Shown here in pieces: positions 28,010-39,041 of a DNA stretch of 64,000 nt. The position numbers were made by a program, and so were the translations under genes. Numbering within the stretch: the stretch's first letter is position 1; each line of letters begins with the position of its first letter. Source of the stretch: Spongilla lacustris. Taxonomy: Eukaryota > Porifera > Demospongiae > Spongillida > Spongillidae. A model generated the notes under the pieces. The model was not told the DNA's origin, did no database searches, and was given only the letters and a program-made list of their open reading frames with translations. The DNA is taken from NCBI GenBank assembly GCA_949361645.1, contig OX442428.1, positions 2,405,847 through 2,469,846 of the forward strand, written 5' to 3'.

Positions 28010-28677
28010 CAGGGAATAATTTACTTTTTTTAAATTGCATAGCAACTTTGCTCCGCAAAATCGAAACTGATTAGCAACTTGGTTCAGTTGCATCGCAATT
28101 CATTCCCGCCGAGATGTGTGACGATTCTTCATTTGAACACAAAGCAGAGCACAGCCATCCCACGGACACGCCCGCGTGCATTTGGATCCGCGCTTTCAGG
28201 CGAACGAGTCAAACGACTACTTCCCCGGTTCCCCAGTTCCCCCTCCCCCTCCCCCGTAAATACAAAACGAGGTCACCATCACATTTAAAAGTTTTAATAT
28301 TTGTAGATTTTGTCCACCCATATTGGCACTGTCGCGTACGCGTTCTATTCATATAAAATTCGACACCCCCCATCCCGAAGCCGGCTGTGTATGCTGCGTG
28401 CTCATGTCATTCGTACGCGTACGCAATCGTTAATCGTCACACATTGCAATCGCGATGTCACGTGAGTGTGGCTGATGCGACGTGGCGCCAGCTTTCTGAT
28501 TGGAATTCTTTTGTACCATAAATGACTCTCTTCGCGTAGCATTTACACTGAGCAACGTGCCTGCAATCGCGGATTAGATTGCATCGCAGTTTTCAACGAC
28601 AATGTTTTGAAGTTGTTTCGCATCTTATAAAAACTGCTTCGCAAAATGCGATGCGAATCCGGTTAAATTATTCCCTG
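28010..28677. mobile_element. Non-autonomous DNA transposon, 668 bp
   Basis: Perfect 14-bp terminal inverted repeats CAGGGAATAATTTA / TAAATTATTCCCTG, flanked on both sides by TGGAG (28005-28009 and 28678-28682). Several GCATCGCA/TGCGATGC-type motifs are repeated near both ends, as is common for hAT-like elements. No transposase is encoded. The CAGGG ends recall hAT, although hAT elements normally duplicate 8 bp and only 5 match here. It sits 21 bp downstream of a coding-exon donor. Confidence 0.85.
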
Positions 28678-28698
28678 TGGAGTGATGTATAAACTCAC

Positions 28699-28825
28699 CG
28701 TTATTGTTAACTTGTTTGCATTGATCCACTACATTCTCTGTCAAAGTAATTGCAGTTTCCAATGGACCTTGCAGGATGTAAATAGACACTAGTTCAATCT
28801 GACATTGGAAGAAATCATTGGAGAC
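28699..28825 (-). CDS. Upstream coding exon, probably of the TPR-CHAT gene
   Basis: 127 nt between a TTTGTAG acceptor and a GTGAGT donor. It encodes VSNDFFQCQIELVSIYILQG and then ENVVDQCKQVNNN, a TPR-like helix pair. It joins exon 28931-29034 at phase 0 and ends in phase 1. The main exon at 27459 has only phase-0 acceptors near its start, so at least one linking exon has not been found. Confidence 0.6.
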
Positions 28826-28930
28826 CTACAAAATATGAAATTACTATACATGATGGCATGCACAATAACAGTACTATCACATATATGCAGATGGTTCAAA
28901 ATTCTCATATGAAAGATATACATGTTGTAC

Positions 28931-29034
28931 CTTCATAGCCGCATCTGTTGCTATGTGCTTCACAACTGAGTCAAGGATCTTTTTTGATGCAAATAGGTTA
29001 AAGCTTTTCATGTACTGGGCTCTGGAAATCACTT
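28931..29034 (-). CDS. Upstream coding exon, probably of the TPR-CHAT gene
   Basis: 104 nt from acceptor TTTCAG to donor GTACAA, open in the one frame that fits the next exon: VISRAQYMKSFNLFASKKIL and KHIATDAAMK. Upstream exons were not found. Confidence 0.55.
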
Positions 29035-29245
29035 CTGAAACTGAACCATGGTATATTATACCAACTCTTTATACAAGTATATAAATGGATCAGCATTTTC
29101 TGATAAAGTGCAGGTTTATTAAAATTGATGATGTTTTAAAGAGTCTGTCTGCTGATACTTAGGCATGGAAAGTGAACGATACCTGTCCATAAGCCTGGAC
29201 AATACTCCATACATAAGGAAATATACATGTACCAGGTTCCAAAAA

Positions 29246-29415
29246 AACATCACACTTTTAAATATATGCAGTACAACTCAGGATTGACAGTATTTAATTA
29301 CCACTTGATTTACATTATATATTAAGCAGTTAAATACCCTCATAATGTAAAATCAAGTGGTAATTAAATACTTTCAATCCTGAGTTGTACCAAATGTACT
29401 TAAAAGTGTGGTGTT
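29246..29415. mobile_element. Palindromic MITE-like element, 170 bp
   Basis: The two halves are near-perfect reverse complements: AACATCACACTTTTAA at the left end, TTAAAAGTGTGGTGTT at the right, with GTACAACTCAGGATTGA and CACTTGATTTACATTAT mirrored inside. The loop is about 20 bp. It could fold into a long hairpin. Confidence 0.8.
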
Positions 29416-30221
29416 AATAACAATGTATTCAATGCTCTCTATTACCAAAGTTATTAACTTTATAGCTAATTGATGAAAATTATTTTGTTTCTTAGCCTAA
29501 CCCTAAAAAATAAAAACAGTTGCACAGGATGCGTGATTTGAAGTCACCAAGATCAGTAGGGAGTTATTAATTCCAAAGGTCATTATTTGCTATTGATTGA
29601 CGTAAGAAAAACATTTCGAGTTGGTATTGAAATTATATAATTAACTATTGAAACTCAAGTCCATTTAAATGGAATAAGTTTTTTGGTGCTTTCAAGTGTG
29701 ATTAATTTTTCAAACTTTCTCAATTATTTATGTCACACCAATTAAAAGCTAAGAATAACGATAATAATAATATATTTCTATCTGACTTATCTTTATAAAT
29801 ATGAAATCTAATATATCTTAGATTCGTAACATTTTCGTTTCATTTCATTATGAATTTCAGAACAATACACAATATACACAATAATGCACTTAAATTGCCA
29901 ATACAATTATACGGACATAGTAGAAGATCGTAAATATATAAAAATATATCAGTGTTATTTCTTTTTGTCAGCCTCCTTCCCACCACCAAATGAAATTTTA
30001 ATGATATTGATGTCATCAGTACTAACAATTTGTGTATAACAACAATTGCCTCTCAAACCTTTCCGAACGAAGAGGGAGGCAATGTTTACTGCCACACACA
30101 TACACATGTATTCATTTAGGCAATCAGCAAGTACTAGTGAATTGCAGTAATCTTATGGGCATCAAGAACAAAAAATATATTATGAGTCTTGTATCAGGCA
30201 TGGAGGTCCAAAAGTATGCCT
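29416..30221. other. No recognisable gene
   Basis: AT-rich with short frames only. Confidence 0.5.
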
Positions 30222-30679
30222 TCACCCTCCTCGGAGCAGAAACACTTCATGTCCCTGACAGCATTTGTTGCTGGTGGCCAGCAGCAGATGAATGCCCGGG
30301 CATGTGATGCTCATACCCACACTGGGGGATAGAGTGCGAACATGTTGCCCAATATCTCGTGCATCAATGTTTCCAGTGTCAGGAAAATCTGCCATGAATA
30401 TCGAATGGAAAAGTTCCATCTGTGTCTGAAGCAGTACCTTCTCATCCCCTTTGCAAGTAGATTCTCTGAAAGATCTGGTAACCAACTGCTGTCTAATGCC
30501 AAGGCTGCATCAATAACATAGTACTCTGCCTGAAAGTGGTATTGGACAGTCTCAGTGAAGGGCCTGCGTTTGTACAGCAATTTTGCTTTCTTACCACATG
30601 CGCATACAATAAAATTGAAACGGTTTAACACGCACCATGAGGCATTCCATTTTGATTCCACCTCAGTGTAAAACACCAA
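30222..30679 (-). pseudogene. Unrecognised frameshifted coding-like segment
   Basis: Two overlapping minus-strand frames look like one protein interrupted near 30490: KLLYKRRPFTETVQYHF and AEYYVIDAALALDSS in one, then KGDEKVLLQTQMELFHSIF, ARDIGQHVRTLSPSVG and CCQGHEVFLLRGG in the other. Composition is protein-like but I do not recognise the family. No splice junction joining the frames was evident. It may be the remnant of a duplicated gene or of a transposon. Confidence 0.35.
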
Positions 30680-32330
30680 GTATCAATATAAAAGCAAATA
30701 CGTAGTTATATATCAATCCCACTTTTATATCATTTGTGTCTAATGTTGCTTAACATCCACTTGGCTCAACGCTAAAGTCAGTGGTTCTGAATCAGGAGGC
30801 ATGAGTTTGTTTCTTGCAGAGGGTGTTTTTCACCCAAGGAGTTAAGGCAAAATAAGGATTTGGGCCTGCCTCTCATGATCCTCCCTTGATGCAGGTTTGA
30901 CAACTTGACTGCACTGGTCACTAGATTCAATAACTGCTTTACTAGCCTTTAGTTCGCTTATAACAAGCATATCTCCGCATAGGCCCACTTGCAAACATTT
31001 GTCCTTTTTGATTTTTTTTCCTGAAGTTCATGCAGTTACTGAGATATCGTATGCTAGGCTGAGCGATGAGACCACCTTACTTTTGGCAGAAGAAGTGTGT
31101 AGGAAACAGTTGTGCTGATATTCTAGTATACTGTCTATTGATATTGAGGCCCAGTAAATTCATCACAATTTATAATTATATATATTATATATTCAAGACG
31201 TTAAGCATATCATTCCAATGAAGAAAGAAATGAACAATGAGAATAAATAGGACTAAAAACATGCTAAAATGCAGTGTGTTGCTAGTGAGCAGGATGTGCT
31301 GCTCACGATAACCAAACCATAGACCACATTGCCATTTCACTCTAGAGCCTCGCAAACACAGGCTAGCAGATCTTAAGATTGCAAATGATAACCTGGTTCT
31401 GACAAAACCAACTGTTTTTCAGTAAGATAGCAGCTATATGCTTGATAAAATGGTTTGCCTCTCTGTGTAAGAGTCCGTCAACTGATCATGAAATAACAAA
31501 GGGTACACTGTATAATTTATATAAACTTTATGCTATAATGTTTTTTTAGGAATTTGTAATTAATGAACCATTTGCACGAAAGATGGGTATAGGATAAACT
31601 TCATGTCCATGGATAGATTCGGCACCATTAGGAAGGTTGGTAGCTGAATTGAGTACTGAAAGGCGTTAGAGTCTGTCGTGACCCAATATCGCTATTTCCT
31701 CTTGTGCACGACGTTTAGATTGCTATATCGATATCCTGGGTTTTTCGAACGAGGCTGAATGGAAATCAATTGATTTTTATATGGATGTTAGAACCGTTTT
31801 TGTTGGGGTGATAGCAGTCCTGAATACAGCATTCTTGTTCCAAAGTGTCCAACCTTCGACGAATCCCTTCCAGCAGTGTATGTGCACTGTCTTGGTGTTT
31901 TTGAAGCAGGAATTCCATCCACAAAAAAAGCAGTTAAATAATGTTCCGATCCGATTCAATAGACACGGTTCGGAACGGAATGGACCCACAAATGAGGGAC
32001 CCTTAATCATAGATATTTGATACAATAAGCAGATCATTGTTCAATGCCGCCATGGACTAGCTGAGCCTTATTATATCACAATCCTAAACTTATAAAGGTC
32101 CAATGGCAAACAATACGTCCGGCACAAATGCCCACAAGTAACAGTGCATGCATGTGTGGATGGAAACCTAGGCTAGACTCCTAGTGCATATGCACATGAT
32201 CATTATTTACTGAATAGTGTATTTTAATTGCAAATACTTTATTACAACAGATATCACGACACAAAAAGCCACGTACACAGTAAATGATTTCAGTGGCCAA
32301 TCTATTAGTGAGTCCATAATCTATGGCGAG
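30680..32330. other. No recognisable gene
   Basis: A plus/minus pair of ~80-codon frames at 31777-32037 has no family signature. The stretch 32105-32175 resembles the promoter-side sequence of the TGF-beta copies (CCGGCA.AAATGCCCAC). Confidence 0.45.
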
Positions 32331-33571
32331 TCAGAGGCATTGACAGCTCGCTGCGGTCGCATTGGGTATGTACTCTATTGTCACTAGATTTTCTCGAACA
32401 ACTGTGTACGACAAGGCCGCATAGCTTTTCGGTACACAGCATGGAGGTGGGATACTCTCCGGATTTTGGTTGTGAAGAAAGTATTTGTACCTAGCATATG
32501 TAGTTGTGTACAAGGTACTGTGTGCACTTGGAAGTGGACAGGTGCCACGACAAAACGCTGAATTCCACACTCTGCTCCAGGGTATCTTCGCCGACAGCAG
32601 CTGGATCTATCTATAAAGATAATTCATAGTGGATGACACTGCTAGCTGCACACGTACAATGTATATACCTGTATTGTGTGTAGCCCACACGTCTCGTCCG
32701 TCGAATTAAGCTGCTCCTGCTGGGAAGTTCTTTTTGAAATGCCATTCGAATTCGTCTTCATCAACTCCCATTCGGTCATGTATTCACGAGAAGCGCTAAC
32801 GAATGCCACAAGAAATGATGGCTGTTGATCGTAAGGGTTGAAGATGCTTGACATAGCCTCTGTGTTACATGCTCCATCGGCGAGGATTAGGAGCGATTGC
32901 TCTTGATGGTTCGAATCATTTACCCATTGCTCGTACAGGTCAGTTACGTTAGCTATAGGGAAGACTATCCACCCAGCTCTTGCCAAATCATTCTCTCCAA
33001 GAGATGCAGTAGCCACCACCGACGACGCAGCTCCGTCCAGCACTCTGTACAACTGCATCCGGACCGCAGATGTGTCACATCCTTCATTCTTGAGCTGGAA
33101 GAGAACGTCTTCGGAAATAGCATTTTTGAAGACGTGAATGTGTGCTGTAACGATCGAGTTCTGATGAGCATTGGAAAGGATCAGCGATGTTGTATTGAAG
33201 CGAATTTCGTTCCTGTCGATGGATGCATTGCGGTTTTCATCTGCAATTGAGGCAATAATACACGCAACTATAACGATGAAGTACATATTATACTATTATA
33301 ATACACATGTTTCATACTGACCATATGCATGATGCATGCACTGATGTGTACCTTTTGCAATTAGAATCTGTACTTGATTGGCATCTACACCATAGCACTG
33401 TTCTGGTGTCTTCTGCTTTGCACACAGGTTCAGTTCCCTTGCATACTCAAGAGCTGATGATCCTTTCACTTCAACAGACACATCTTCCATTTCTCTAGCC
33501 AAAGCTGGCAGAGGTTGTACTTCTTTACAGGCTGCAAAAAGGACCATCATTATCCAGATGAACTGATTCAT
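32331..33571 (-). pseudogene. TGF-beta-family ligand, copy 1, frameshifted
   Basis: Same three-exon structure as copies 2 and 3: exon 1 33352-33571 (signal peptide, 73 codons plus 1), exon 2 32669-33240 (prodomain, 190 codons), exon 3 32331-32610 (mature cystine-knot domain). Exon 3 is 280 nt instead of 279: an extra T in the run coding for VCRGTC (plus-strand CAAAAC near 32551-32556, CAAAC in the others) shifts the frame inside the mature domain. Downstream sequence is otherwise preserved to the CQC end (PPCCVP, NATAASCQCL). Exon 2 is two codons longer than in the others. Either a recent pseudogene or a sequencing error in a homopolymer. Confidence 0.85.
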
Positions 33572-33617
33572 TGTGAGGTTTTAATTTCCACTGTTATCTT
33601 CGTCCAAATATGCAGTC

Positions 33618-33624
33618 TTATATA
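33618..33624 (-). promoter_or_regulatory. TATA-like box of TGF-beta copy 1
   Basis: TATATAA on the minus strand about 47 bp upstream of the ATG; the position is conserved with copies 2 and 3. Confidence 0.55.
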
Positions 33625-33899
33625 CCTGCATGTGTTAACTAAGTGTTGCGTAGGATGTACATGTACCTCCATAAGGTTTCCGTCTATACACATGTTAACT
33701 AGTTGTTTGAGGAAATGTTGTTGCAAGGTTTAATGTTGGAGGAAGTATTGCTATGAGGGACATGTTTTGTCGGAAGAACTATTCTTGGAGAATGCATTGT
33801 CAAGGAAACTATTTTAGTGAAGAAACAATTTTTGGATGTTTAATATAATATCCAATACTACAAGTCAATGTACAATTTATTGCCGAAATTATCTTTAAT

Positions 33900-34020
33900 A
33901 ATGTGCCAATGCTACAGCTATCCTAGAGAGGATAGCACCTCCACCATAGAGCTGAATATTGTATTTATGTAAATAAAATAATAATATCCTTGTAATTACT
34001 TTCGAGTATTAATAAATCAT
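33900..34020 (+). mobile_element. LINE (REL-type) 3' terminal remnant
   Basis: Contains ATGCTACAGCTATCCTAG and GAGCTGAATATTGTATTTA, matching the 3' end of the copy at 35610-35860. Only the last codons and the 3' UTR remain. Confidence 0.55.
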
Positions 34021-34029
34021 ACTAATAAA

Positions 34030-34395
34030 GGAAGATGTAATAATAGTGGGCAAGCCAGCAGCTTTTGACCTGTCTGTCGCATCAACGTTAAATGCACAAT
34101 TTTTTCAAGAAGCGTTTGTGACAGCAGGTTCACCTGCCTTGGCTGCTCAGATCCGCAAGCATTAAGTGAATGATGAAAGGTGCAGGGAACTAGGCTGGGC
34201 ATGTATCCCTCTTGTGGTGGAGACATACGGATGTTGGGGTGATGAGGCTATCCAAGCACTGTCAAGACTTGCCACACGTTTGTCCACTTGGCAGGGACAT
34301 CCCGAGTCACTCGTGAGCAATGAAATCTTTGGAAGACTCAGTTTAGCCCTTGTGAGAGCAAATTCCCAAGCCATCCTATCCCGCTCTCTGTAAAC
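34030..34395 (+). mobile_element. 5'-truncated LINE (REL-type) fragment
   Basis: Plus frame from GKPAAFDLSV, then one stop, then KHxVNDERCRELGWACIPLVVETYGCWGDEA and LALVRANSQAILSRSL before the stop at about 34393. An in-frame TAA at the KH junction inactivates it. The 3' flank (34430-34545) is rich in ATAATA. Confidence 0.75.
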
Positions 34396-34559
34396 TGTTC
34401 GTGTTAGGTAAACTACTGTATGTAGAAGCATATCAATAATCATTTCCATTCGTGTATTCTCAATGTAGATAATAATCCAATGTAAAAAATAAAAATAAAA
34501 ATAATAATTGCAAAATAATAATAATAGTAATAATACAATACTTATGCACATGGGTACAA

Positions 34560-34760
34560 TCTTAAACATAGCCGATGGTTAATTCAAAATACATCTGGTG
34601 AGGATGGCAGTGGCATTGGCCCTCATTAGATGGAGGTTGAGCCTGCCATAGATGTCTTTATAAGTACAGCCGACTTGGGCCTGCATGTAAGAGTGGCAAG
34701 CTGTGATGCCAAAAAGCTTTGTCTACAGGTTTGTCAGATATTTTCATCTGAGGAAGAATG
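34560..34760 (-). mobile_element. LINE (REL-type) 3' fragment, opposite orientation
   Basis: The minus strand reads KDIYGRLNLHLMRANATAIL followed by a stop near 34585; upstream codons are garbled. Its 3' tail enters the (ATT)-rich stretch at 34480-34545 shared with the copy on the other side. An (AT)n tract lies at 34806-34852. Confidence 0.65.
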
Positions 34761-34807
34761 TACTGCTTTTCCAACTGAGGAGAAAGAGCAGCTTGGGATG
34801 CCATGCC

Positions 34808-34859
<52 letters not shown>

Positions 34860-34959
34860 AATTAAATATATATATCACAAATAGTGTTGTATTAATGTTG
34901 TACACTATAGCACAGTGTCCAGATTAGTTATGATGTTGGTGACAAAAAGGGCATTCAGA

Positions 34960-35210
34960 ATCCTCTGGGTTTTCATCAGTTCCAATCCACCACCTGGTCA
35001 CAGCTCTCCACTTCACCTGGTAAAAGCTAATGCCATTGCCATCCTTTCCGTTAGCATCTGTCAAAGTGATGTAGGGTAGGTATAGTTAGCATTTTGTGTA
35101 GATTGTGTGTAGTCTAGTTGTATGTTTATATAATAGTTTACTTATGTATGTGCATTTATCCTGCTGTAGATGCATATTAATAACTATATTTATCAAAATA
35201 ATAAGAATAA
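34960..35210 (+). mobile_element. LINE (REL-type) terminal fragment with 3' UTR of the copy-E subfamily
   Basis: Encodes LVKANAIAILS and ends QSDVG-stop near 35077, then a 3' UTR matching 8802-8904 in reverse orientation. Followed by an AATAATAAT tract at 35198-35218. Confidence 0.65.
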
Positions 35211-35261
35211 TAATAATGTTTATGTTTGGTGTTATGTTCAAATATCCTACTGTAATTGTCC

Positions 35262-35600
35262 AATAATAGGAAACACTTTGCAAATGACCCCAAGTGCAAT
35301 GCGCTACATGTAGGTTAGGGTTTGTATCCCCCTTGCTGTAGAACATTATGGGTGTTGGGGATCAGAAGCCAAGCAAACACTTTCCCGACTCAAATAACAT
35401 TTTAGCTTCTCAGCCGCATTGTTCCAAATCTCAGGCTATCACCCAACTCTATGGGAGGCTTAGCATAACTCTGGTGAGGGCAAATGCTAGAGCTCTGCTA
35501 GCAAGGTGTGGACGTTATAATGGTGGTCCAGGTGATGAATTCTTAGTGTACATGTAGGTATTGTAATTTATTGTGTAATCGTAATTTCCTATTTCATTAT
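35262..35600 (+). mobile_element. LINE (REL-type) 3' fragment, frameshifted
   Basis: KHFANDPKCNAL, then broken frames, then SKSQAITQLYGRLSITLVRANARALLARC with a stop near 35557. The 3' end is a short ATTATTATT. Confidence 0.7.
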
Positions 35601-35609
35601 TATTAAAAG

Positions 35610-35870
35610 TAGATAAGAAAACTACGGGGCTTGGGGTTGCGGAAAAGAAGCCACTGCCATCATCTCCTCAGTAGCCTCCAAACTTGCCACTTCCATGTGC
35701 CGGCCAAAATCCAGGGTACTCAATGAGATCTACCTTGTATGGCCGGTTGACCTTGTCTGTGCCAATGCAATTGCTATCCTCTCTAGGATAGCTCCTCCAC
35801 CCAGAGCTGAATATTGTATTTACGTATAATGTGTAAATACATGTACACACTTGTACCAATAATTATTGTA
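35610..35870 (+). mobile_element. LINE (REL-type) 3' fragment
   Basis: YGAWGCGKEATAIISSVASKLATSMCRPKSRVLNEIY-like coding ends in CANAIAILSRIAPP and a stop near 35840. No sequence upstream of the YGAWG segment. Confidence 0.65.
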
Positions 35871-36349
35871 ACAATTATTAATAGATTTATTATATCAGAA
35901 CTGACCCTCCAGACATAGTTAAGGATTAAACATGCTACAGTATACATTTGTGTTTCAAGAAAATTGTGTCCACTAATGCACCCTTAATGTGGAGGTCTAG
36001 GACTCTGTAGTGTGCACAAGTAAGTGTGCTGCTGCTTCATACATGTACATGGCATCTGTCGTGCACAATCATGAAGCTATTTCCAACTCCGTTTGCAGGT
36101 CTGATGTTTGTGACAATCACCAACACCTCAACAAGGCCATTGCTACAGACAACCATTCAGTGATCCCAATCCATTGGGTAACCACTTCTTCTCAATGCAT
36201 ACAATCACAGAAGAAGCTTTTGTCTGCTATTGATGACATAATTTATTTGTCCCTTTTTACTCCTGCCATTTACTGCAGTAGCTGCTCCAAATGCCTCTGC
36301 TTGGCAGATATTTGTCCCAAATAACACCTAAGGGCTCTATCTCACTCCT

Positions 36350-36800
36350 GCAGCCCCTAGAATTCAGTAAGAACCACTGACTTTGTCTTGGATGAGCAAG
36401 TGGCTAATCAGGATGTCAGCTGCAGGATAGACTCCAAAGCCGGCCTCCTTTTCCCAGGCTTTATATGACACCACTACTAATTGTACACAGACCCAATCCA
36501 GTTCATTACACTTGGCGTCACTCCTGTTGTCTCACTCACTTCCAAAGGAGTTGTGGGATTAAGCAGACCTGGGGCAAAACATTGGATTTCCATCCAAACT
36601 GACTGAGGGATTGACTCCCAACCACCATTTTACTGATGTTTGGAACTCATTCGGATCAAGGTGCAGTCCCAAGCTGAGGGAAGGGACAACTGAAATCCAT
36701 GGACGCTGATGCATGCATGGGGTATACAGACAGCAGTCTTGTCTTATCAGCAGGAGAATAACTATTAAAAGGAGATAGCATCTCTTCAATTGCATGACAA
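36350..36800 (-). mobile_element. LINE (REL-type) fragment with internal deletion
   Basis: Two minus-strand parts of the copy-E subfamily are joined: WISVVPSLSLGLHLDPNEF and KWWLG at 36590-36720, then the C-terminal part at 36355-36565. The zinc motif and RPAD segment between them are missing. Confidence 0.7.
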
Positions 36801-36829
36801 TTAAAGAGATGGAACTTTTAAAAATAGGA

Positions 36830-38700
36830 AAATGCTGATGCAGTGTAACAACTTATTGTATAATGTGCAATCTTACATGCAGGTGCAATAATTGAACTGC
36901 AACTGATTTTGGGCCCAAGTCCAATCTGTATAAACCAACAACGTATTTCAATTTATAATGCACACACATAATGATATACATATAATAGCATGCATGTGTT
37001 CGACATCAAGGCTGAGTGCATGTGCATCCTGTATGGCAAATACCTGGAATGCACGTATGTATAAAATTTTAACTTTCAGAAAAGATATTTCTTTTTTTAA
37101 TTTCGTTTTTATGATTTTATCATGCATCTGTAAAGTTTCTACAGCATATTTAGTAAAAGCCTTCCATATACATGTGCATGTGAATGGATTGAATTTTTTG
37201 GATGCACACACATATAATTATCTATATAATTGGGATTGTCATGTTCAAGATATCATATCAAGTAGAAAACAACCAATTGTAGTGAGTCCGCTATGAAAAA
37301 ATAACTATACTGCGAGTTAAATAAATTAGCCATAGGCTTAGATGGACGAAGCAAAAAAAAAGGAAACGCCGAAACTGATAATTGCTCAGTTCCTCAGTTA
37401 TAGCTCCGTGGTATTCAATTTGCACAGGGCGACTTTGGAGTTACACGTGTCGCAATGATGTTTGGATTTTGTCGACAAATACATGTAATTACAAATTGAA
37501 TTAAGTATTAATTCCGTACACAGAATTTCCTACATGTAAATTTCATTTTGCTTGTCGTACGTTATGTAAACAACGCCTTCCTTTGCATCCATGATACATA
37601 ACAATTTTGTAGTCAGCCAAGGTGGGGCATGCAGTGTTACCTTAATTAACCACATCCAGGACATCACCCTATAACTGCTCCGGCAGTTCCTTTAGCTGCA
37701 GTACCTACATGGACCTAGCAGCCATTTACATCCTGCACGATAGTGGATTTGCGTTGGATTTGCTTGTGCATGCTCATGTCTTGCCACATCCTCAATAATT
37801 CCTCGCTATTTTATGTTACAGCGCGATGAAGGGATTAAACGTTTGTCGAAAAGGCCAGGACACTTAATATGTATGTCCTACTTACCTCATATAACATTTT
37901 ATGATTATGTGCGTAATTCGCCAATAGGGCACCTCCCCTAAATGTAACAAATCCAGGCTCTCCTTCAGCAACCATCGCGACAGAGATGTAAATATTATAC
38001 GTCTATACACTTTGAGGGCGCGAATGCTTTGACCCATTTTAGGGTAAGTCTCGGATGAGAAAGATCAACAAATAGAAGCCTTACTTATAATCAAATTACA
38101 TGCGATTCATCGATGCAGGGAATGAATAGATGCTAATATTGACCAGAAGTAAAGCTAGTCTTGCAGGCATTATGCGTCTATCATTCTGTGTCCGGAATTA
38201 ATACTTCAATTTGTCACTATTTGGCGCCAAAATGATAATTTTAACTGCTTTCTTTCTTCGCCAGCACCAATACATATATTGTACATGATAGTCATACTTA
38301 TATACATGTATAAGTAGACAATCTTCATATCTATACTAAGGTGGAAATTTTACAATTGCATGTAATCATAAACATTCGAGTAACAGGTTCGGAAACTTTA
38401 AAAAGATTAGTCCGGAATGTACAACATGGATTATATACCCTGTAGGATACACATGTATGCAGCCTTGATGTTCCTTCATATTCATATTAATTGCATGCAT
38501 CAACAGGAAAATGTTAACTATACTTTGGTGGCTCAGTTCAGCACTATTCAATATACACCATTGCAACTAATGTATATCTGTAATGTACATTGAAGATTGC
38601 ACTTGGAGACAGCAAGCGTTCTATTTTTAACCATTACTAATCATAGCAATATATATTTTGTGTAGAATAGGATCTACATTTTTTTCATTAGTACTTTAAA
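36830..38700. other. No recognisable gene
   Basis: AT-rich. A 38-codon frame from 37341 and other short frames carry no family signature. Confidence 0.45.
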
Positions 38701-38986
38701 TAGCAAACGCCATATTGTGTATAAATGCAGACTTCACTGAATGGGTTATAGAAGGAATGGTTTTTGAAAGAGGCATTGTCGAAGACGAGGATCCTCTGAA
38801 AATACATCCTTCACCAATATACTGTATTCGAAAAGTTCCTCCGACAATAAAATACATCCCTTAACAACACATCCTCCAACAATACATCCTACAACAACAC
38901 TTCTTCAAGCAATATATCCGGCAAAAATGCCCACCATGGACGGAAACGTAGTACATCCTACGCGACACTTAGTTAACACAAGCAAG

Positions 38987-38993
38987 TATAAAA
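38987..38993 (+). promoter_or_regulatory. TATA box of TGF-beta copy 2
   Basis: TATAAAA 55 bp upstream of the ATG at 39042. Degenerate 15-20-bp direct repeats (CTCCAACAATACATCCTAC-like) precede it at 38790-38930. Confidence 0.65.
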
Positions 38994-39041
38994 GACTGCA
39001 TATTTGGACAAAGATATAACAGTGGAAATTGAACCCACGCA

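Noticed and set aside
31777..32037. Overlapping ~80-codon frames on both strands
   Set aside because: No family motif and no splice context; both strands open suggests chance.
37341..37460. 38-codon frame starting MDEAKKK
   Set aside because: Too short, no signature and no splice continuation.
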